This document shows, piece by piece, positions 1 through 11,601 of a DNA stretch of 27,305 nucleotides. The first letter of the stretch is position 1. Each line of letters begins with the position of its first letter. A program made the translations under genes and the position numbers. Origin of the DNA: Bigelowiella natans CCMP2755 (taxonomy: Eukaryota; Cercozoa; Chlorarachniophyceae); assembly GCA_000320545.1 (NCBI GenBank), contig ADNK01002740.1:1-27305 (forward strand), written 5' to 3'. Under the pieces are notes generated by a model. The model was given only the letters and a program-made list of their open reading frames with translations, had not been told where the DNA came from and searched no databases.

Positions 1-224
1 GTTACAGCCTACGATATGTTTGCGTAAATGAGGAGGAGGAGGACGAGGAGGAGGAGGAGGAGGAGGAGGAGGAGGAGGGGAAGGAGGAGCAGTGTATTAT
101 GGATTTTGGCCCCGCTCTATGCCTCTTTCAGAGTGTTGATACGGTGTAGATTTGGAGGGGGGGGGCGGACAGACAGACTCCGTAGTAAACGAAAGTGCTT
201 ATGTATCAGTGTAGGTGTATTGCA

Positions 225-299
<75 letters not shown>

Positions 300-2461
300 A
301 GAGAGTGCCCTTTTGGTTACTTCAATGTCTTCTTCTTACCCGCGCCATCGATATAATGCATAATGAGTGCTACTCCGGAGAGGCCATGAGGGGGAATCGA
401 CTGATCTGTGTGTTGCGCCAGTGCCTTGTCGTGGTCATATCTGCAGTTGTGGTGGAGGAGCATGAAGGAAAAGAAAAACAAGAAAACCAAGAAGACGATG
501 GTGGTAATGATAATGAAGAAGAAGAAGAGGAAGGGAGGAGAAGAAGAAAAAGGAGATATCAATCTCACGAGAAATATTTCAAAGGATTCCAGAACTTTCG
601 GGTTCTAAAGCGGCATCTAATGAAAGGTAGGTCAACACCAAATATCGTTCTTCTTTGCTACCACAAACACAACATGCGTTTACAACGCGCAACATACGAG
701 ATCGAGCTAGGATTTTCGCGCTTTTCGATCCGCCAATTTGCTTCACTGCGCGCAGGGTCCTTCTGCAGCCCCCCGAAAGCTTCATAAACGAACTCGCGCA
801 GCACTTCTCCGCCTTTCTCCTCGTCATCTGGAACGTTCTCTATCAACGCGGCTCCGTCGACCAGAGCAGCTTTCAGCAAGGCAAGATTCACGTCGCTCTT
901 ATCCAAGACTGCGTGGAAGAGGAAGGGGAGGGGGGGAGGAGGAATGAAATCAAAATAGAAAGAGAAAGTGATGGCCGTCTTTTTAAATTGCTCAGAGCGA
1001 CACAGGCGTTGTTGTGGTTTGTCCGTTTTTTATCAGAGCGACCGGCGTTGTTGTAGCTTGTCTGTTTCTGAAAAAAGATCTCCACTCACCGTCAGCATAG
1101 TCAAATCGCTTGATATCTGCTTCCTTCCCTCTCCATAAGTTGATGTGCTCCGCGTTATTAAGGTCTGGGCCCTGTTTGGTATTCGTCGTGACATATCGTT
1201 CAAATCTAGCCAAAGGCGCAGCAAATCGATATCATGTAAAATATGCGCCATTGCTGCCGTCTTCGGTGGTGGATGGCAAATGTCGTTCTGTTACTGTATT
1301 GCCCCCATCTAATGCCCCTCAATCTCCTCTCCCTTCTTTTTCTAACGGTACAACAACAACAACAACTACTACTACTACTACTACTCAACTACTTCAACCT
1401 TAATTGCTACTTATATGAATCACGGCATTATTTGTCCTTACCTGCGCGTCTGGGAAGCCTGTGTACGGCTCTAAAAACTCTAGTAATTCCAATGGCGAGG
1501 ACGGCGACGACGATGACTCAGATGATGATAATGACGAAGGCCCCCCTGCCTCTTCCCCCCCACCCTGTACCACGCGCTCAATCGGCTGCGCCACAACTGT
1601 GCAAATAATATGCAATTTAGTAAGGGTAAGTAAAGGCAATAGGCGGTCACGCTGCCACTGAAAGCGATTAGAAGCTGCGCGTGGAGGGTTGCGGGGAGGG
1701 GGTTGGGTTATACCGTTCGCATACGCGCGAAGTGCCTCTCCGGAAAATTTGCTGAATGATACGACATCACCAGATGTCCAATGAACAACGACGTCGCCAC
1801 TTGGCAGCACGTCCGCTGCGGAGGCACGGATGCTCTTCAAATCGACCGCCGAAAAGGGACCGACGGGGGAGACGGCTAAGTTGCGCTCGCCACTAATTTG
1901 AACAACAGTCACACTCAGCTCAAACGAAGGGAGGCCGTTTGCTATGAACCACGAAGAAAATCGTCTCCTTGCTACGCATAATGCCAAATTTGCGACCGAA
2001 GAAATAGCGAAAAGTAGCATAGTAGTTATCATTACAAAGGCCGCACATGCAACGCTTTGCAGCTGTCCTAACTACCACCATTCATCATCATTATCATCAT
2101 CAATATCATCATCAATATCATCATCAACATCATCATCATCGTCGTCGTCGCCAGCTCACCTGACTCCTGCGACACTTTGCTCGTCCCTGCATGCGTCGCG
2201 GAGCCAAAGAGCGTGGAAGCGAAAGGCCGCGTTTGCCTCCCCTTTGAAGGCAACGTCCACAAATTCACCGTTCTTGCCAGATACCCCCGCCATCTCCACG
2301 GTGGGGGGGGCTAAATCCGAGGAACGATGAAGGAGCGGGGAGACGACAGATGGCTGTGCAGACTCTCTTGCTGTTGATATTGCCGCCATAGGCAATATTG
2401 ACGAGTGTAGGGACTCTTTCCTCTTACTTTTGAACATCCTGCGTCGCAGGTGCGATGTCAT
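1..2461 (-). CDS. Trimethyllysine/gamma-butyrobetaine dioxygenase-like enzyme, N-terminal part (3' end off window)
   Basis: Proposed exons, 5' to 3' on the minus strand: 2461-2160, 1892-1714, 1596-1442, 1171-1090, 908-698, 440-340 and possibly 8-1. All junctions are GT-AG and phase-consistent. Residues 81-91 (RFHALWLRDAC) match the N-terminal domain of carnitine-biosynthesis dioxygenases. Residues 310-343 hold HTD (H320, D322), which fits the first two iron ligands, preceded by the family pattern ALIENVP. These enzymes hydroxylate trimethyllysine or gamma-butyrobetaine using Fe(II), 2-oxoglutarate and O2. The last histidine and the 2-oxoglutarate arginine would lie off the window. The start at 2461 gives a basic, Ser-rich leader that could be a mitochondrial presequence, as in the trimethyllysine enzyme; a second in-frame ATG lies at 2389. 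A Ser/Glu-rich insert encoded by triplet repeats sits at about residues 170-190. Which of the two substrates is used cannot be decided here. Confidence 0.8.
28..99. repeat. (GGA)n-type purine tract
   Basis: This is an imperfect GGA/GGAC triplet repeat. It lies in the proposed terminal intron of the dioxygenase-like gene and would read as a polypyrimidine tract just upstream of the possible acceptor at 10-9. Confidence 0.9.
81..600 (-). other. Catalytic-core entry exon with HxD iron motif and its flanking introns
   Basis: The exon at 440-340 is preceded by a C/T-rich tract and CAG, and ends at a GGGTAAGA donor. It encodes YDHDKALAQHTDQSIPPHGL and what follows. The preceding exon ends with a split Ser codon at a GTATGT donor (697-696), so the join reads SISYDHD. 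The downstream intron (339-9) is mostly microsatellite and pyrimidine tract on the coding strand. A possible acceptor (AG at 10-9) would start the next exon at base 8, giving Gly-Cys-Asn after DGA. That last exon is only a suggestion. Confidence 0.6.
226..305. repeat. Compound (TA)n-(GA)n microsatellite
   Basis: Alternating TA to 268 passes straight into GA to about 305. It lies inside the intron after the HTD exon. Length is probably variable between individuals. Confidence 0.95.
1349..1384. repeat. (ACA)n-(ACT)n triplet repeat in intron
   Basis: ACA triplets are followed by ACT triplets. The tract is in the intron between exons 1596-1442 and 1171-1090 of the dioxygenase-like gene. Confidence 0.9.
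2078..2150. repeat. (ATC)n-type triplet repeat in intron
   Basis: This is an imperfect ATC/GTC triplet tract immediately downstream of the GTGAGC donor at 2159-2158, in the first visible intron of the dioxygenase-like gene. Confidence 0.9.
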
Positions 2462-3846
2462 CTCGATGGCGTTTGAGGGCCTGGCGGTATCAATTAAACA
2501 TAAGTGCAAAGAGGAGAGGGGTACTCATTCGATCAGTCTACGAAAGGATAGGAAGGGTGCACCTTCTTGGACTCGTGGTCGCATCTACTCTCATTGTGAT
2601 CCCAAAACTGACATGTGCAACGGATGATTACATGACTACGACAAGATGACGATCAACGAAAGCTATGAAGGCGACCAAGCAGGATTACGCACAATCACAG
2701 GTATTAACTTGAATTCTTTTGATTTCAAACATTCTATTTCATGCAGCGTTACCGATTTTGTGCGGCGGGCTTCATTGTCAAAGTGGAACGGAGTTGACCT
2801 GTGACATGCAATGTGCTATGTTCTAAATCTTTCTTTTCTTTCTCCTTCTATTCTTCCCCCTCGCCTTCTCCTTTTTCTACTGGTCACCCCGTCTCGCTTT
2901 TTCAACGAAAAGAAAAATGATCTCATCTAAGCAATGATGCTTCGGGGGCCTTCTTACTCTGATGACGTTCCGCGCCAGCATGTCTGTCGTACTGCAGAGC
3001 AGCCCATGCGACCAGAAGCGCAAAATTTACGCAAACACTGAAACATTTATCAATTCTAAGGGTATATAACTAGTGATAATAAGTCAAGGCCACCACACCT
3101 AGCTTTTAACACGTGATCCACCATTGCCCCCTGCGAGTATACTGGCCTCTTTCGGAACGGCCAGAAAATTTAAAACAAGAGATTTTTAATTTTTCCGTGT
3201 CTAGTAGTTGTCGCATTGAGAAAATCGCATGCCTTTCAAACACGAGATGACACTGAGCCGTTGTCACCACTTCTCTTCGTGGTGTTGGACTACCTAAGAA
3301 ACTAGAAAACCGCGTGAAGACATGTTGTCGCATACACCAAAACGTCTGAGATTTCTTCGCATTTCTGTGGTTCTGACGCGTGTGATTTTTGATCAATGCT
3401 TCTTCTCATGTTTCATGTTTCATGTTTCTGTGTGCGTTCGTTCGCTCTGATGATGAGGGCGCACAGATTTTCGCAGCTAGCTGGAACGCGATGCATGCTT
3501 GTGCCAGCGTGGTGATCAACTCTGCTAGTCTGGATCGCAAGCGCGAATTGGACGTGCGTCGCAACCTGGCAATCGATCATCATCATGGATCGAAGTGCGG
3601 ACTCGAGCCGTGAAAACGTGAACCCGCCAACCGTTCCAGCGTTTTGCACGTGCAGCGTGCGTCCTGGCGTTCTCCAGTTCTCTGCGCGCGCACACAATTT
3701 TCATTTTTCACACACACGTTTTTCGTGTGGGATGGCATGCAGACATGCCACCCTGACATTCATGCACATCGTGCACACGTCTAGACGTGACATCACGTGA
3801 CATGAGATCGACATCATTGCCATGCACAGACGCATGAGCATGACTT

Positions 3847-4492
3847 GCACAGCTAGACAGATGCAAGTGCGAAGTCAAACGAAGTCTGGAATTGGTTGAG
3901 TTGAGTCTCACTTGTGCGAAAATGACTCGTGCCATTTGCACGTGCGAAAATGACTCGTGCCATTTGCACCAGTGCGACAATCACACTGGGTTAGTCCAGT
4001 GGTGGGAGCTGTCAGCGAGAGAGTTGGCCAGCTGGGGGGATTTCCGTCAAACTGCTGCAACCAGAACCCAAGTCTTCATCGACGTTCTTCCCGCTTGCGA
4101 GTTGGAGAGATGCAAACGATTTCGTTTCCAAAGAGAAAACAGAGAGGATCGTGATGACGACGATGATGATGCTGACAGATGACAACGGGATCTGCAATGA
4201 TGTGATCAAGTTTGCCTTTTCTCGTCTCTAGCAATTTCTTGATTGTCACAATTGAATACTCTCTCACAGCACAGCAAATGCAGTCATTCATCATCTCGAT
4301 TGTCTCCTTATTGTTGGTCTGTGATGCAAGACCGTCATCAATGCCAACTTCACCAAACTCATTCTCAATGATTGCAAATCAACACACACACACACGTTGC
4401 AAAGTGCACGTGTCATGGTGTTGACAAACCCGCAAACCCTAGTTGCACTCATCAACGAAACCTCTGCTTGGACTGCCACATGCTAGCATGCA
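3847..4492 (+). repeat. Diverged member of dispersed spacer repeat family
   Basis: Three motifs occur in the same order and orientation as in the spacer at 14587-15672: a 14-mer (GCACAGCTAGACAG) at 3847-3860, TTCCGTCAAACTG near 4042-4054, and ACATGCTAGCATGCA near 4478-4492. A CATTCATC motif near 4287 also has a counterpart near 15607. The left copy is shorter and lacks the inverted arms. No coding capacity is visible, so it is most likely a non-autonomous or decayed element. Confidence 0.5.
3914..3969 (+). repeat. Perfect 28-bp tandem duplication
   Basis: Two adjacent identical 28-base units lie at 3914-3941 and 3942-3969. Each unit starts GTGCGAAA and ends TTTGCAC, so each can fold as an imperfect hairpin. 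There is no spacer between units and no further copy beyond the second. Confidence 0.95.
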
Positions 4493-5002
4493 ATGCACAA
4501 CACTTGATGAGCTAGCGCGTGACGCTGAGTGCATGCAGCTATTTATCAAATTGCCGCCTAATGACACATGCTGCATGTGCATGCAACAAATACATGCCCA
4601 TGAATACCTGCATGTCAATTATTCGATTCGTAACATTGCTGTGTCTATCACGATCTAGCAATGCAGGCGCATCGTAGCACGGCTCACACTAAAATTCATC
4701 GCAACATAAGCAAGAGCTAAATGGCTAGCTACAATGCTCCGTTCGTACATGCGCTGTGCATGATGATGATCGCCTATTACACATTCATATTCGCTTGATA
4801 CAGACACGATGAAGGCTTTATGTGTATCATTCACACATAGCGCATGTAATCAAAATATTTAAACCACTTCTCAGCGCGGCCGTGAATCTCGTTATTGCTT
4901 GGATGACCATTTAGTATTCTCCATTGTCACCTCCAGGCCTGTGCAATGATGTTTAAAAAACTCAGAAAGTTTTTCATCACGGTTCGGTACTTACAAAATT
5001 CT

Positions 5003-5126
5003 TCATCTTTTTTTAATGAAATGATCGACCTGCTTATCTATCATCAGTTTCATCGTGCGCTCTTTCAACTCGGACATTTCCTATACATTAGATAGTCACG
5101 CAAGAGTATTATATATTGCGTTCACA

Positions 5127-5157
<31 letters not shown>

Positions 5158-5306
5158 GCTCGTATTTTTCACCGCAACAATCTTTAAATATATGCCCTAC
5201 ACAGATGCACCTTTCTGCGAGCCTCTGCTCGTCCATTTTCTTCGGAAGTTTTTTTCCTTCTCCTTCAATTGCAAACATGCACGCACACACGCAATATGCA
5301 ACATGA

Positions 5307-5354
<48 letters not shown>

Positions 5355-6591
5355 GAATGTTAAAAGTGTGCGTGTGTGGTTGCGGATTCGTGCACATGGC
5401 ACTTTGATGTGTATTCACCTTACAATCAAGGACCGCTCAAATTTCTTAAGACATTCCTACGGAGAGGCAAAAATCGTCAGATCGTCAGGAGAGCTATCTG
5501 GGCCATGTATGGCGTCGGTGGTGACACAAAAATGTATAGGCCCCGTTCAATTTAACGATCGATGAGAAAACACAAGCAACACCTGAGATTTTTCGAAAGG
5601 TACTGTTCGATCCAAGACGGAAGCTTGGGCAGCGCCATAGTATAGTTCTGCACGTGAGCATGCGTCAGTGAATGACAAAGTACGGTGTGTGCGTGTTTGT
5701 GTGGAAGAAGGGGTGAAGGATATCATATTCACTAGATTCTCTGCTCCTCCTAATTCGTCTCTAAATGTGTACTGTCGAAGCATAGAATATACATGATGTG
5801 TGATATATAATGTGCATTTAGTACATTCATTATGCTTTTACTATATATTGCGTGGGTTGTGTATACAACTTGGGAAAAAGAGCACGAGAGATTTCGTCAT
5901 GCCAAGCTTTTGAGCCCCCTAAAAACAGCACAGAATAACAATGACATTAACAGTTGTTCTTCAAACTCATCACCGTCTTCCTCTATTCTCTGCCTCCCCA
6001 AACATATTTCGCTCGTCCACCTTCTTGCTAAATCCCCTGGACAGATGTCCTGCAGGAATTCCTGCATTTCTCCGACGCGCGCATCTAAAAGGGCGCATTC
6101 AAACGCAAAAAATGGTGGGGCGGGGGATATTGAAGGATTATTGATCGGTCAATTTTATACTGATTCTGAAAGTTAAATGATGATGATTTTCCTCTCCTGC
6201 AGACGACGATGTATAGAATTCAATGCGATCCCGTCAAAGCGGAAGATACACATGATTCTGTGTCTTGAATATAAGGTATCTAGTAGATCGTTGGTCTTGC
6301 CATCAACCCCATTATCATACGAACTGCAGTATGTTCATTACTTGACGTTGCGAAAGCTCATACACTTCACAACTTTCTCCACGAGCAGACGCCGGTTCTC
6401 CTAGTCGGTGGGGTGAGAGGATAAAAGAGCGGACGGGACAGTGAAAGAACGAGAAGTGAGTGAGAAAGAGAGAAAGATAGATAGAGAGGGAGAGAGAGAA
6501 AGGGCGATGACGGAGAGAGGGGAAGGAGCGGGATAAAATCGAAAGTGGGACTATAAAATGAGCGGTTAGTACCAAATACCACTGTCATTAT

Positions 6592-6631
<40 letters not shown>

Positions 6632-7834
6632 CAATACTGCACCTGAAGGAAAAGCAGCGGGTCGCTAAGGAAGCGCCTCGCAAGTGCCAATACTCCGACG
6701 TGCAACAGCCAACCAGTGCCTGCATGTACACGCGTGTTTCAATCGAGAAAAGGGTATGAGCTTGTTATCGCCGCATCTAGCACCTTTGAGTCCTTTGAAA
6801 ATTGGGATCTGTGTCTTCTCTCTCAGCCGCTTTTGCCAGACCAAGATCTCCAATATCTACGCACGTGGGAGAGAATGTTAATGGCTATGAGCGAGATGAT
6901 TTTCTTGCATTTATTCCCCTCTACCGTATCGTGCTCGCGGCCTCCAGGGTGCTCATTAACCTGATATTCGACAATAAATCAATTGTTGGCACCTGAAGAG
7001 CATACTACCCCTTGCAAATACAAGGAAAGCGTTTGTTCCTGGGAAAGACATGTGAGATACAACTCCTCATTGTCGGTAGTTTCTGATTCTCTGTGAAAGG
7101 GTTTTGCGGCGATAAAAATCTGTTGGCTCATTGCTCGGTTTCGAATTCCCCAAAGGGCAGTTTTAGTGTTTTGGTGTATCTGATGCTTGCCTTTATCCAT
7201 ACAGGCTGCTTATCGACCACTGTATGTTTGTCGTAGACCTGCTTCTGTAAAAGGACATTGAACAGCGCAACCATCATGACCATCGTCGCCATCGCTAACG
7301 GCAATTGTAAAATCGAATAATCGAGACAAGAAGATCTGCGAGATGGATATATGCCTAGGCAGAAATATATATGATATTCCATTCAAAACCAATATAAAAC
7401 GCTCGCTCAACAACCCCTCACGCGTTTAACATGCACTTTCTGTGCTTGCGTGTAAGTGCGCTCTTCCAAACAAGGCACAACATTTCACAAAAAAGAAACA
7501 CTGCATTAGTTACGCTGTAGATAACTTACGGAAGACATCAGCGGACGTGTTTTCATGTCGATTTCATCATCATCTTCATCATCATCTTCATCGTCCTCGT
7601 CATCACGAAGTTGATGCTCCTCGTCGTTGTCACCCGCACTGTTACCGTCGTTGATTCGTTTCAAATCGCCATCATACTCAGAATCGTCGAAATCTAGCAC
7701 CGCCCCTGAAACCATGTCAAACGGTGCTACTTGTGAAGAGAATCACCGGGCATTTGTTATGGAAATGCGACATATAATTTGAGATCGCCCAGGCCTCTCT
7801 TTGCATACATTGTTTAGTCGGAAATGTATGGTAT

Positions 7835-7865
<31 letters not shown>

Positions 7866-9309
7866 CTGCGCACCTCCTCCTCCTCCTCCTCCTAACCCCC
7901 CCTTCTGCTTCTTGCGGTGGTATCGAGCTGATGCCGTGACGGTGACCTCGTTGGAGCTCTTTGATGTGTTATACAAACAACGTGTCAGAGGAGTCGCAGC
8001 AATAATAATAGCACTGCCTCATTCTAAATTTGGAGAGGACGGTTTGCAGCCAACAGCGTGGCCATCAGTATACGCTTTAGCTTAGTCGAATACTTCATGG
8101 AAAATTGGCTCTATCATCGTTTGAAACAATATTACATTCCACGGGGAAGCTCCTGTGAGATACTTAATTACGGAAGAAGGACGTTGACTGTGCGGCTGAA
8201 GCGTCGACCTAGATGTCAGCGGAGTGTTCCGCTTGCCCCCTCCGCGTGGGTGGTGAAGGTGTGAGCGGCTCGAAGCCGGGGGGGAGTGACCCGATCCGCG
8301 CGCCGACGCTGGAGGCTGCAGCGAAGAATTCGGTCTTTGAGTGTTGCTCCTTGTTGTCCTCGTCGTCGCCGGTTCAACCCCCCTACTTGATTTAATACTA
8401 CGATTTGTCTTTAAAGCAGCGCCGCGGGAGCTGGAGGGGGGCTGGTGCGACTGCTGGAGATCTACCAGAAGTACATAGACGGTTAATGTGGCGGAGGAAA
8501 TCAAGCTTTCGGGGGAGCGAACGGCGGCATCATCGTCATCATTGTTCACACTCTCGGCAAACTATCGTAGGCTCTTTTTCCAAAGGAAAACGTGATTGTT
8601 ACCTATTTTGAGCATCGAAAGACCGGAGACTGTATAGATATCGACGGAAGCGACAACAAAGAGGGTTATTTAGCGGCAGTGATGATAGGGGGTCGTCTGT
8701 GTTTACGTGTATATCAATGATATGTGTGTTTGCGCCTTAGCAAAAACCAGAATATGTAGTATCTACGATTTCGAACTCGCGAAGGCCTTCACTTCATCCT
8801 CTCAGCATAGTTCAAAGAAGGTATAATAAAATCAATCGGCATTATTTCGGAAGACTATTTCACGATCTGGCGATGACTTAGAAGCGATTTCTTTTGCTAG
8901 CAATACGTACGATGTGGCACTGGACGCTGCCTTTGCGAAGAATTCGGGCTGTGCTTCCTTCCACTCTCTTCCCATCCAAAGCTGTCTTCGCCAAGATTTG
9001 TTAGCGTCTCCGATCCTTCATCATCATCACGAGCGGTAGTGTCCTCATCGTCGCCACCATGACTACGAGGATTCGATGATGTTGGACGCCGCCTCGTAGC
9101 TGATATCCCTAATTCATGCAATTTAATTCGTTCGTTTTGTAAGAGCGATTCTATACGGAATGCAACTGAAGATCATGACTACATGTGTACATTGGTCCCT
9201 TACTCGATTGCGACGGGTAGGCTACTTGCGGAGAAGAAAACATCTCCCTTAGACTGTGGGGACTAAGTGGTAAATTACACATGATATTGCCGTTTGTGCG
9301 GATATTATG

Positions 9310-9398
<89 letters not shown>

Positions 9399-9860
9399 GT
9401 ACACTTCGTAATATTTCACGTAGACTATACCTTATTAAGTGCTTCATCTTTCTTGTGGTTGGACCAGCAGCTCTCAGAGAATGTAACTGCGACACGTTCA
9501 CGGCACCACGGTCCAAAATAAGATTATGGTAATCAGCCGATAGAAAAATACCCCACTATTTAGGTAAATTTCATTTTTAAAAGCTTTCACTTTCATAAAC
9601 ACATACCCCGACACATAAACGCACACACGCACAGGCACACGTACAAACACACACATAAATAAATCCAAAACATATTTCGCGTGGGGTGCGCTGCATCACG
9701 GCATCACCACCTTCTTCTTTTTGCACTTTGCCTTTCGTTGGTAATCGGAGCTCTAACGGTTTTGCAAAGAGATTTCAAAGCAATATTTCAAAATTAATAT
9801 ACGTGAATTGTTTTCATCTACACGCATAATTAATTTCACAATACATATATAGACATATCT

Positions 9861-9892
<32 letters not shown>

Positions 9893-10613
9893 GTGAAAAT
9901 TCTTACATTTATCTGTAGCATGTTCTGGCGCCTTCTGGTGTGTTTCTGCAGTATGTCACCCAAAAGAAGTCCATTCCGTTAGCAAATAGGCAACGTGCAT
10001 TTTCATCAGAAGAGGAGGAAGAGAAGGAGAAATCTTGTAGAATAATGCTCGACGAATACACCAATTCGTCATTTTCACATTTCCCCAACGTATTCGTGTT
10101 TTATGTGTGTTGGTGATTTATGTGACGATGGCCTTAAATATGAGCTGCAAACCTGTGTGCTTTCTTCCGACGTCTCCAATGCGCCCCTCTGCAGCGATTA
10201 GATTAGAAATATATCAGAATAAGATGAATTCGACACGAAATGATCGTACTGGAAGCATCGATGCAATGCTGGTTGTATTCTTGTGGGCATGCAGTATTAT
10301 CGACGATACATTCAGTTAATTATGTTTAAGAGCATTCCCTTGAAGGATTTAGTTTGAGAAACTTCTACCCTATAGACAGCTATGAACAGTGGGTGCGTGT
10401 TACGAGAATACCGCACCTTGGCGTAGACTACAATAGCTCGGTTCGCACGCATCTCATTCTGAAGTGCCCGAAGCTCCTGGTCAATAGTTATCGTCAGTCA
10501 AAGCGACTTCAAATCATTTCGGTGTGTTTTTTGAAAATTTGATTGTTTTCCCGCAAAAGCCTATATCATCTGTAGCTTTTGGATACGACACGTCTGAGGC
10601 AGCTAAATCGTTG

Positions 10614-10657
<44 letters not shown>

Positions 10658-10769
10658 CGCACACGCACACGCACACACATACACGTTACTTTCTGTCGGC
10701 CAGAGAGCCCTAACTCTGGATTAGAAGGTGCCCTGCGAATGCGCTCAAGCATCCTCCAGTTCTACACCA

Positions 10770-10810
<41 letters not shown>

Positions 10811-11349
10811 GCACAACGGGAAGAAACAAAACAGAGACACAGGTACATTAGCTGCTATTTCTGAAAACAACGATTCTTCGGGGCTACCTCCTGCTTGATT
10901 TCCAGGTCTCGTGCTTGTTTCTGAGTACTCTTAGAAGGTCCCTGGGCGGTAAAACAGCAGAAACACAACGGATATACCGGTTCAATTTTCAGCATTTTTT
11001 AAACACAAGCACAGCATAGCGTATCGTAAGCAATCGTGTATGGGACTCACGTTCCTTCCTTTCTTCTTTGATTTCTTGCTACTTCTCGACGATGGTTGCC
11101 GGAATACAACAGCATATTTCTGGCTGAACTTCGCGGCCGGGGGAGCGCTAATACCACGGCTATCTTCAACATCTTCTTCCTCCTCGTCCTCACAATCATC
11201 GCTTCGATGGGGTGCATGGCGTACACTTGGCCTTGGTGTCGTTAAAGCTGAAAGGCTATAGGAGGTTTTCTCTCTGATACTATCTTCCCTCAACTTTCCT
11301 GTACCGATCAATAACACGAACATATATATTTGGTGTAATGTTCTATATA

Positions 11350-11444
<95 letters not shown>

Positions 11445-11485
11445 ACATACACATACACACACATATATTCAGAGAGAAAGAGAGG

Positions 11486-11539
<54 letters not shown>

Positions 11540-11552
11540 AAAAAAAGAGAGG

Positions 11553-11601
<49 letters not shown>

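Larger units (their letters stand above)
2462..5002. other. Intergenic spacer between dioxygenase-like gene and 25-exon gene
   Basis: I found no convincing gene here. It must hold the promoter of the dioxygenase-like gene (right of 2461) and the 3' flank of the 25-exon gene (left of 5003). No core promoter element can be called with confidence. From about 3380 to 4700 the composition changes to dense short repeats of GTGC/GCAC, GCTAGC and GCATGC type. That part shares ordered motifs with the second spacer. Confidence 0.6.
5003..7726 (-). other. C-terminal acidic and helical segment of the 25-exon gene
   Basis: Exon 7726-7530 encodes an Asp/Glu run (residues about 545-565) from GAC/GAT/GAG repeats and ends at a GTAAGT donor. 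Later short exons read smoothly across junctions: LSQRQ joins TNDLLDTLYSRHRIM, which joins ARVGEMQEFLQDICPGDLAR. FEKSQ then joins ECLKKFERSLIV, which joins a KK/EAR-rich segment and finally EMSELKERTMKLMIDKQ before the stop. The regular charged and hydrophobic spacing predicts helices or coiled coil, so a protein-protein or cytoskeletal role is possible. That is inference only. Confidence 0.55.
8172..11298 (-). other. Central exon chain of the 25-exon gene, best-supported splice sites
   Basis: Several donors here are strong: GTGAGT after 11051, GTAAGA after 9907, GTAAGG after 9204 and GTACGT after 8911. Acceptors follow C/T-rich tracts, for example at 10943-10942 and 8463-8462. Exons of 36 and 39 bases (10188-10153, 9945-9907) are flanked by proper sites and keep phase 0. 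The product changes from a basic patch to a coiled coil and then to Ser/Asp/Glu-rich disorder. Confidence 0.65.

Noticed and set aside
2455-2649. Plus-strand frame with a hydrophobic stretch like a signal peptide
   Set aside because: It overlaps the start exon of the dioxygenase-like gene on the other strand, stops after 64 codons, and has no in-phase continuation I could find.
3914-3969. CRISPR-like direct repeat
   Set aside because: There are only two copies with no spacer between them, in eukaryotic DNA.
7239-7335. Possible extra exon between 7530 and 7119
   Set aside because: It has usable splice sites, but its phases (0 in, 1 out) do not fit the next exon (phase 0 in). Joining 7530 directly to 7119 keeps phase.
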